64,000 nucleotides of DNA. Origin: Celeribacter ethanolicus. Lineage in GTDB: Bacteria > Pseudomonadota > Alphaproteobacteria > Rhodobacterales > Rhodobacteraceae. The stretch is taken from the NCBI RefSeq assembly GCF_001550095.1, contig NZ_LRUC01000033.1, positions 62,001 to 126,000 on the forward strand. The letters are read 5' to 3'. Shown here piece after piece: positions 58,579 through 64,000 of the stretch. Positions within the stretch are counted from its first letter, which is position 1; each line of letters starts with the position of its first letter. A program made the translations under genes and the position numbers. Below the pieces are notes generated by a model that was not told the DNA's origin, ran no database searches, and worked only from the letters and a program-made list of their open reading frames with translations.

Positions 58579-58795
58579 GCGGCGATGGTCGGCAAACTAC
58601 TCCTGTCACTCGGCCAAAATCTTACAGAATCATCGCCTCAACTGGACGAAAACCACGTAAATATCCAACAAAGCCTTGGGGTTAGTTCGCGCGAGCAGAA
58701 AATATCTCGAAGGGTATCGGCTTCGCCAGACGCGGCCTTTATCGTTAGGAATCAATGCGTTATATAGCGCGGGCCCCGCGCGGCCAAATTGGTGC

Positions 58796-58804
58796 TGTGG
58801 ATAA
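58796..58804 (-). promoter_or_regulatory. DnaA box
   Basis: TGTGGATAA on the plus strand, the exact complement of the consensus TTATCCACA. A single copy; a role in replication is possible but not shown. Confidence 0.45.
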
Positions 58805-58860
58805 CTTTTGCACTACATCTAGATTCTTCTTGCCGGACTCAGATGTTCGTGGCATTTCCA

Positions 58861-58903
58861 TTCTGACGGCAAAACGCGTCAGACGTGGCTTTAACCGTCA
58901 GAA
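58861..58903. promoter_or_regulatory. Inverted repeat TTCTGACGG...CCGTCAGAA upstream of repA
   Basis: Perfect 9-bp arms (58861-58869 and 58895-58903) with a related GCGTCAGAC in between. RepA/RepB proteins of repABC plasmids repress their own promoter through operators in this position. Confidence 0.5.
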
Positions 58904-58944
58904 CGACAAAGAGCCTTAGCAAAGGCCATGAGAGGCGGCAGAAC

Positions 58945-60144
58945 ATGGATGATCGAAATACGGGCTACGCGCAAGGCATAGGCTCTTCTGACATCGGAGC
59001 ATTCGCAGACAGTCTTGCTGAGTCGCTTGACCGGCAGATGAAAGTTGCGTTCGAGCCAGAAGAACGCAAGTCCTTGCGCCGCTTCAGCTCGACCGAGGTC
59101 GCCGAGTTGCTGCGCGTTAGTACGTCGAACCTGCGCAACCGCCACAAAGATGGCAGCTTCCCAGAAGTTCACACTGACGGTCGCGGTCATAGGTTCTACA
59201 CGGCCGAAGAAGTTGACGACCTCCGCAACATTTTGGCGCGGACAGGCAAAAATGCTGACGCGTACAGACCTGGCCGCCGAGACGGTGACCGTCTTCAGGT
59301 CATTTCGGTCGTGAATTTCAAAGGCGGCAGCTCGAAGACAACAGCGACAATCCATTTGGCACACAGGTATGCCCTGCGTGGCTACCGCGTGCTTGTTCTG
59401 GACCTCGACCCGCAGGCCAGTTTGACGACATTTTTCGGCTTCCGGCCTGAGCTCGAATTCGCCGAAGGCGGCACAATCTACGACGCATTGAGATACGATG
59501 ATCAGGTTCCGCTCTCGGAGGTCATCCAGAAAACATACTTCCACAAGCTCGACATGGTCCCGGCTGGCTTGATGTTGTCCGAGTACGAAACCGAGACAGC
59601 GAATGCCCTTGCGCGCAGGGTTCAGCCGATTTTTGCAGAGCGTCTTGCTCTGGCGCTAGAGGAAGTCGACTCAGACTATGACATCGTGCTGATCGATTGC
59701 CCTCCGCAGTTGGGCTTCCTGACATTGACAGCATTGGCAGCGTCCACGGGCTTACTTGTGACGGTCGTCCCCGGCATGCTCGACATCGCTTCGATGAGCC
59801 AGTTCCTCAAACTCGCTTCGGAAACGGTCAAAGCCGTCGAAGAGGCGATTGGACGACATGTCACTTGGGACTTCGTAAAGTTCCTGATCACACGCTACGA
59901 GCCGTCGGACGGACCACAAACGCAAATGGCCGGGTACCTACGTTCAATCCTTGCGGGCCAAGTCATGACTGAACCGATGCTGAAGTCGACAGCCATTTCT
60001 GACGCCGGCATGACTCAGCAAACCATCTATGAGGTAGACCCGAGCCAGCTCATTCGGAAGACCATTGATCGGGCTTTGACCAGCGTGAACAGCGTTGCCG
60101 ATGAGCTGGAGCAGACAATCCAAATGGCATGGGGGCGTCGCTGA
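58945..60144 (+). CDS. repA: Plasmid partitioning ATPase RepA (ParA family)
   Basis: A 399-residue ParA. The N-terminal part (about 45-115) has a MerR-like winged HTH (SSTEVAELLRVSTSNLRNRHKDG), followed by the deviant Walker A NFKGGSSKTT, the Walker A' VLDLDPQASL and Walker B IVLIDCPP. It drives plasmid segregation and represses the operon. GAGAGG before the ATG at 58945 supports the start. It overlaps repB by one base (TGATG). Confidence 0.92.
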   Translation: MDDRNTGYAQGIGSSDIGAFADSLAESLDRQMKVAFEPEERKSLRRFSSTEVAELLRVSTSNLRNRHKDGSFPEVHTDGRGHRFYTAEEVDDLRNILARTGKNADAYRPGRRDGDRLQVISVVNFKGGSSKTTATIHLAHRYALRGYRVLVLDLDPQASLTTFFGFRPELEFAEGGTIYDALRYDDQVPLSEVIQKTYFHKLDMVPAGLMLSEYETETANALARRVQPIFAERLALALEEVDSDYDIVLIDCPPQLGFLTLTALAASTGLLVTVVPGMLDIASMSQFLKLASETVKAVEEAIGRHVTWDFVKFLITRYEPSDGPQTQMAGYLRSILAGQVMTEPMLKSTAISDAGMTQQTIYEVDPSQLIRKTIDRALTSVNSVADELEQTIQMAWGRR

Positions 60145-61112
60145 TGGCTCGAAATATCTTCAACCAGCCACCGAAAGACGAGAAAGAGTCGGCAGCCCCC
60201 TCCCCTGCCCCGGTCAAATCCTCGAAGCTACCTGGCTCGGTTGGCGGATTGCGGGACTCTCTCCGGGAAATCACTGCCAACTCAATCCGAGATATCGAAC
60301 CCGACCGGATCGATATGGATGGCCTCCGGGATCGCCTGATCCTGGAAGATAGTAGCATTGAAGATCTCGCCGAAAGCATTCGCAAGCATGGTCAGCAAGT
60401 GCCGATCATGGTTCGCCCCTCTGACCAACCGGATCGATACCGCATCATCTACGGGCGTCGCAGACTTGCAGCCATTCGAAGAGTTGGTGGAACCGTCAAA
60501 GCGATCGTTCGAACGCTCGATGATGATGCTTCTCTGATCGCGCAAGGTCAGGAAAACAACCTGCGGCTGGATCCGTCCTTCATTGAAAAATCTCTTTTTA
60601 TCAAAGAGATGCAGGAGGCCGGTTACAAGCCTGGCGTCATTCAGGACGCCCTAGGCCTCACCCGGCAAGGTGTGTCGAACCATCGTGTAGTCATCGAGCA
60701 GCTGCCTGACGAACTTGTCCGGCTTATCGGCCCGGCTCATGGCGTAGGTCGACGCCAATGGGGTGATCTTGCTGCACTTTCAGAGAAGGTTCCGCTTGTC
60801 GACATTGCGCGTGAGACACTTGCCTCTCTGCCTGACACCACTCCAAGCTCGGACAAGTTTCAAGCCGTCTATGTTGCTTGCTCCAGCAAGGCGCGTGGCG
60901 CAGCCGACCAAAGCGCCCGTGGCCAAACGACCGTGGTAAAGGACAATAGTGGTAGCCCTGTCGGCACACTTTCAGTCGATGGCAAGTCGATCGCTATCAA
61001 GATCACCCGCAAGGACAACCCGGAATTCGGCCAATGGCTCGAAGAGCGCGCGGAAACCACGCTGCGACAGCTTTTTGAACAATGGCAGAATGAGAGAGGC
61101 TCGGGGAGCTGA
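60144..61112 (+). CDS. repB: Plasmid partitioning protein RepB (ParB family)
   Basis: A 322-residue ParB-like protein. The N-terminal region is basic and Pro-rich (FNQPPKDEKES...), then the ParB nuclease-like domain with GQQVPIMVRPSDQPDRYRII and YGRRRLAAIR, the HTH (GVIQDALGLTRQGVSNHRVV) and a C-terminal dimerisation part. It binds parS-like palindromes and works with RepA. Its coupling to repA is typical of repABC. Confidence 0.92.
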   Translation: MARNIFNQPPKDEKESAAPSPAPVKSSKLPGSVGGLRDSLREITANSIRDIEPDRIDMDGLRDRLILEDSSIEDLAESIRKHGQQVPIMVRPSDQPDRYRIIYGRRRLAAIRRVGGTVKAIVRTLDDDASLIAQGQENNLRLDPSFIEKSLFIKEMQEAGYKPGVIQDALGLTRQGVSNHRVVIEQLPDELVRLIGPAHGVGRRQWGDLAALSEKVPLVDIARETLASLPDTTPSSDKFQAVYVACSSKARGAADQSARGQTTVVKDNSGSPVGTLSVDGKSIAIKITRKDNPEFGQWLEERAETTLRQLFEQWQNERGSGS

Positions 61113-61159
61113 TCCCCGGTCATAACCAAAAACACGAGCAGAGGAGAAAGGCGAAGACC

Positions 61160-61215
61160 AAAAAGAAAAGAGCCCCCCAAGGTTTCCCCCGGAGAGCCCT
61201 CATCATCTGATTAGC
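61160..61215 (-). ncRNA. Candidate counter-transcribed RNA (RepE-type) between repB and repC
   Basis: On the minus strand, -35 TTGACC (61250-61245), a 17-bp spacer, and -10 TACATC (61227-61222) would start an RNA near 61215. It would run through CCGGGG-GAAA-CCUUGG, a stem with a GNRA tetraloop, into a T-rich tract ending about 61160. The size (about 55 nt), place and strand match the small antisense RNA that limits repC expression in repABC plasmids. Confidence 0.5.
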
Positions 61216-61254
61216 ACCTGTGATGTAGCAATCTCCGACATACCGGTCAAGAGT

Positions 61255-61275
61255 CACCGATTCGGTGGACGTCTT
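61255..61275 (+). promoter_or_regulatory. Hairpin CACCGA-t-TCGGTG followed by T-run in the repC leader
   Basis: A short perfect stem then GACGTCTTTTT, between repB and repC. On the sense transcript it could act as attenuator controlled by the antisense RNA. It also resembles, with changes, the 16-bp palindrome found at 61961 and 62410. Confidence 0.4.
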
Positions 61276-61352
61276 TTTGTTGCCTTTTCTCGCCAAAAAC
61301 AGCGGGAAGAGCCGGGGAAGTTGTGGGCCGCAACGGTCGTCGTTCAACAAAC

Positions 61353-62408
61353 ATGGCATTCACAAAGCTTTCCGTTCAGACCTTTGGCGTCGGCAAGGGC
61401 ACCCCCGCCACGTCAACACCTGAAACCGACATCTGGGCAGTCTTCCGCGCGCTCAGAGATACTCGCAGCCTGTTCGGTCTCCGTCCAGGACATGTTCAAA
61501 CGCTCCAAGCGATGCTGAGCTTTCTCAAGCCTCGGCATGGAGACACAGTCTTCGCTTCCAACGACGAGATCTGCCGTCGAGTTGGCGGGATCGATGAACG
61601 AACCCTCCGTAGGCACATCGATCGCTTTGTTGAACTCGGTTTCATGAAGCGCCACGACAGCCCAAATCGCAAGAGATACCGAGTGAAGTCCTCCGAAGGT
61701 CAGTCCATTAGCTATGGGTTGTCGCTGGCTCCGTTGCTCGCGCGTGCCGGCGAACTACTTGCGACAGCCCAAGCGATGGAAAACGCTCGTCGGGATCGCG
61801 TGTTTTTGCGAAAGCAAATCCTAACCAAACTTGCTCAGATCGACGAAGCTGACCCCGAGAACGAACTCACTCATCAGGTACGCCGAGTTCTTCGGAGGAA
61901 GCTCTCGATCGCGGAGTATCGTACTTTGCTCGGCGAACTGGAGGCTCAATGCAAACAGATGTCCACCGCGGTGGACGCACCAGAAACAATGAAACTGCCC
62001 GCCAATGACGGGCAAACTGTCCGCCACCATTCTAAGTCTAAAAAAGAACAAAAAGATTTAGAAAGCGGGACCAACAGCCAAACACCTCCCCTGCAAACGC
62101 TCACAACCGTTTGTGACCAGGCTACATCGTTCGCAACGAACTCACTTAGGAACTGGCACGATGTCGAAAGCCACGCGAGAACGCTCGCTCCAATGATGGG
62201 AATCCACGAAAGCACCTTCGAAAAGGCTGCTAAGAAGATAGGCTCTCAAAAAGCATCATGCGCCATCTTCATAATTCTCCAGATGAGCAATCGCATCCGA
62301 GACTTTGGAGCGTATTTCCACAGCATCACGCTCGGTCGCAGAGAAACTGACTTCAACCCATCACTGTTGTTGGAAAGGCTTTCTCGTTCTGGGGCAGCAA
62401 CTGCGTGA
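61353..62408 (+). CDS. repC: Plasmid replication initiator RepC
   Basis: A 351-residue RepC: the N-terminal winged-helix domain (SLFGLRPGHVQTLQAMLSFLKP, EICRRVGGIDERTLRRHIDRFVELGFMKR) binds the origin, which in repABC plasmids lies inside the gene itself. The C-terminal half has an acidic/Ser-Thr linker and a second domain. The ATG at 61353 is used; a GTG at 61323 would add ten residues. A 16-bp palindrome lies within the coding sequence (61961-61976). Confidence 0.88.
   Translation: MAFTKLSVQTFGVGKGTPATSTPETDIWAVFRALRDTRSLFGLRPGHVQTLQAMLSFLKPRHGDTVFASNDEICRRVGGIDERTLRRHIDRFVELGFMKRHDSPNRKRYRVKSSEGQSISYGLSLAPLLARAGELLATAQAMENARRDRVFLRKQILTKLAQIDEADPENELTHQVRRVLRRKLSIAEYRTLLGELEAQCKQMSTAVDAPETMKLPANDGQTVRHHSKSKKEQKDLESGTNSQTPPLQTLTTVCDQATSFATNSLRNWHDVESHARTLAPMMGIHESTFEKAAKKIGSQKASCAIFIILQMSNRIRDFGAYFHSITLGRRETDFNPSLLLERLSRSGAATA
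61961..61976. repeat. 16-bp perfect palindrome GTCCACCGCGGTGGAC, copy 1
   Basis: Lies inside repC in a linker-coding part. It is identical to the copy at 62410-62425, and both are preceded by AT. Perfect 16-bp palindromes in repABC plasmids are the centromere-like parS sites bound by RepB. Confidence 0.6.
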
Positions 62409-62409
62409 T

Positions 62410-62425
62410 GTCCACCGCGGTGGAC
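62410..62425. repeat. 16-bp perfect palindrome GTCCACCGCGGTGGAC, copy 2
   Basis: Starts 2 bases after the repC stop codon, a usual place for parS in repABC replicons. It is identical to copy 1 at 61961-61976. Confidence 0.65.
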
Positions 62426-62514
62426 ATGTCGAGAGGTAGAGATGGGCTGTGAAAGGGGTGACGGGAAGTGAGATCGGGAGAGTGGCTTCCGGCGCCCGTC
62501 GCGGAGAAGATCTG

Positions 62515-64000
62515 ATGGCGAAATCTGCCCAGAAAGTCACCCTGTCCCCGTCCCGGGACATTCCCTTCGACAAACTCGTGCTGAGCCAGTCCAACGTCCG
62601 GCGCATCAAGGCCGGCATCTCCATCGAGGAACTGGCCGAAGACATCGCCCGCCGCGGGTTGCTGCAGAGCCTGAGCGTTCGACCCGTTCTGGCGGATGAT
62701 GGTTCCGAGACCGGCAAGTTCGAAATCCCCGCTGGCGGTCGGCGCTTCCAGGCCCTGTCTCTCCTGGTGAAGCAGAAACGCTTGGCCAAGACCACGCCCA
62801 TTCCCTGCATCGTGCGGGATGCCACTTCCGCGATCCTCGCCGAAGACGACTCGCTCGCTGAGAACATGCAGCGCGCAGCCCTGCATCCGCTCGACCAGTT
62901 CCGCGCCTTCGTGGCGCTTCGGGAGAAGGGTCAAGGCGATGAAGAGATCGCAGCCGCCTTCTTCGTCACGCCGCAGGTGGTGAAACAGCGCCTGAAACTC
63001 GCCGCCGTGGCCCCTGCCCTGCTCGAGCTCTATGCCGAGGATGAAATGACGCTGGAGCAGCTGATGGCCTTCACGGTCAATCCGGACCACGAGCGTCAGA
63101 TTCAGGTCTGGGAGGCGATCAAGTCGTCCTGGAACAAGGAGCCCTATCAGATCCGGCGCATGCTGACGGAAACCTCCGTGCGGGCCTCTGACCGGCGCGC
63201 CGTCTTTATCGGCGTCGAGGCCTACGAGGCGGCGGGCGGCACCATGTTGCACGACCTCTTCCAGGGCGACGACGGCGGATGGCTGGAAGACCCTGCCCTG
63301 CTCGATCGCCTGGTCAGCGAGAAGCTTCAGGCTGAAGCCGAAGCCATCGCGACCGAAGGTTGGAAATGGATCGAGGTCTCGCTCGACCTGCCCTATGGCT
63401 ACAGCCACGGCCTGCGACGGCTCAACGGTAATCCGGCGCCGATGTCGGATGACGAAGGCGCGGCCCATGCCAAGCTGCTCGCCGAATACCGGGCGTTCGA
63501 AGAGGAGTACGAGGGCCAGGACGAATTCCCTGAAGAGACCGACGCCCGCCTTGGCGAACTCGAAGTCGCGATGGAGAAGCTCGAGACGCGGCCGCTGATC
63601 TTCGACGCGGAGGAGATCGCGCGGGCAGGGGCCTTTGTGACGCTTGATCGCTCTGGCGAGCTTTCCGTCTATCGGGGCTTTGTGCGGCCGGAGGATGAAC
63701 CTCGGACAGAGGCCGACGTCCACAGCGGTGAACAGGCGGCAGACAGGCAGGGCGCTGAGCTTTCGGCGACGAGCAACGTGGATGGTATCGGCCATGGCAC
63801 GGTGATCACCTCTGCTGGTCAAGCGCTCGGGGCGGGTCTGTCGGACGAAGAAGACGATGGTGCCTTGAAGCCCTTGCCCGAGCGGCTGGTCATGGAGCTG
63901 ACGGCGTACCGCACCTTGGCATTGCGCGAAGCTGTCGGGCGTTCTCCCGACATCGCGCTGACGCTGCTGCTCCTGAAGCTCGTCAACGACACTTTCCGGA
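62515..64000 (+). CDS. Large ParB-like nuclease-domain protein (3' end outside the window)
   Basis: At least 495 codons. The N-terminal ParB domain reads DIPFDKLVLSQSNVRRIKAG, EELAEDIARRGLLQSLSVRP and AGGRRFQALSLLVKQ, then SLAENMQRAALHPLDQFRAF and an HTH (EEIAAAFFVTPQVVKQRL). Long acidic regions follow. Proteins of this size with a ParB domain are common on alphaproteobacterial plasmids next to transfer or stability genes and differ from the partition protein RepB. GGAGAAG precedes the ATG. No ORF on the other strand is credible here, although a long shadow frame exists. Confidence 0.85.
   Translation, partial: MAKSAQKVTLSPSRDIPFDKLVLSQSNVRRIKAGISIEELAEDIARRGLLQSLSVRPVLADDGSETGKFEIPAGGRRFQALSLLVKQKRLAKTTPIPCIVRDATSAILAEDDSLAENMQRAALHPLDQFRAFVALREKGQGDEEIAAAFFVTPQVVKQRLKLAAVAPALLELYAEDEMTLEQLMAFTVNPDHERQIQVWEAIKSSWNKEPYQIRRMLTETSVRASDRRAVFIGVEAYEAAGGTMLHDLFQGDDGGWLEDPALLDRLVSEKLQAEAEAIATEGWKWIEVSLDLPYGYSHGLRRLNGNPAPMSDDEGAAHAKLLAEYRAFEEEYEGQDEFPEETDARLGELEVAMEKLETRPLIFDAEEIARAGAFVTLDRSGELSVYRGFVRPEDEPRTEADVHSGEQAADRQGAELSATSNVDGIGHGTVITSAGQALGAGLSDEEDDGALKPLPERLVMELTAYRTLALREAVGRSPDIALTLLLLKLVNDTFR

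Larger units (their letters stand above)
58579..58944. other. Leader of the repABC operon
   Basis: About 365 bp without a gene. It carries a perfect DnaA box (58796-58804) and a long inverted repeat (58861-58903) directly before repA. Both fit a control and origin-proximal region. Confidence 0.5.

Noticed and set aside
62353-63822. Minus-strand open frame of 489 codons
   Set aside because: It is antisense to the ParB-like gene at 62515, whose plus-strand protein shows clear ParB motifs; the minus frame has none.
1-64000. CRISPR arrays, rRNA and tRNA genes
   Set aside because: No regularly spaced direct repeats and no tRNA- or rRNA-like sequence were seen on reading through the window.

Overview
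The window looks like a segment of a repABC plasmid from an alphaproteobacterium, most likely a Rhodobacterales (Roseobacter-group) species. The grounds are the repABC replicon at the right end, the style of the cytochromes, the GC-rich codon use and the plasmid accessory proteins; no rRNA, tRNA or species-diagnostic gene is present. Almost everything left of 53.4 kb deals with copper and with zinc/cadmium/lead-type metals, and with cell-envelope functions that such metals damage.

Layout. (1) 1-1175: the 5' end of a CopA copper ATPase, a divergent CopZ chaperone, and a YnfA membrane protein. Each copper gene has a 19-bp-spacer CueR-type promoter. (2) 1294-6949, minus strand: an operon for an L,D-transpeptidase, four c-type cytochromes (one a cytochrome c' with a Met-rich insertion), a multicopper oxidase and a DsbA. 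(3) 7113-18435, plus strand: a small membrane protein, a lipoprotein coupled to a DsbD/ScsB reductase, a small secreted protein behind an FNR-like box, and a beta-propeller protein. These are followed by a beta-CASP nuclease / AMP-phosphorylase-like / PRPP-synthetase-like trio, then a second copper ATPase behind a CueR-type promoter, and a cytochrome c. (4) 18493-26166, minus strand: one run of response regulator, sensor kinase, SHOCT protein, CcmF, CcmG, CcmH, CcmI and Lgt. (5) 26335-31385, plus strand and divergent from region 4: Met-rich EF-hand protein, DUF302, rhodanese, CueO-like oxidase, TVP38 protein and APC permease. (6) 31594-34357: ParDE-like toxin-antitoxin and two plasmid-type accessory genes. 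(7) 34624-37874, minus strand: MerR regulator, two CDF exporters, a transglutaminase-like protein and a broken SpoIIAA-like gene. (8) 38046-48657, plus strand: a 13-gene run behind a Zn/Pb-type MerR promoter (two SCO proteins, DsbB, DsbA, PCuAC, M23 peptidase, DUF411, ZIP transporter, LspA, Lnt, a small membrane protein, a penicillin-acylase homologue and CtaG). (9) 48877-53419: two more L,D-transpeptidases, a ZntA-type ATPase, a Zn-ribbon protein, a lipoprotein, and the remnant of a second ATPase. (10) 53539-56046: an IS21-family element with a frameshifted istA. (11) 56391-64000: plasmid backbone (HTH protein, serine recombinase, RepA, RepB, RepC, a large ParB-like protein).

How it fits together. 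Metal export (CopA, ZntA, two CDFs) and periplasmic copper oxidation (two multicopper oxidases plus cytochromes) are the classical part. The striking part is a set of housekeeping envelope enzymes: all three lipoprotein-maturation enzymes (Lgt, LspA, Lnt), the CcmFGHI arm of cytochrome c maturation, three L,D-transpeptidases, DsbA/DsbB/DsbD, and the copper-delivery factors for cytochrome oxidase (two SCO, PCuAC, CtaG). Several lie directly behind metal-responsive promoters. I infer a metal-inducible envelope replacement kit carried on a plasmid, in addition to ordinary efflux.
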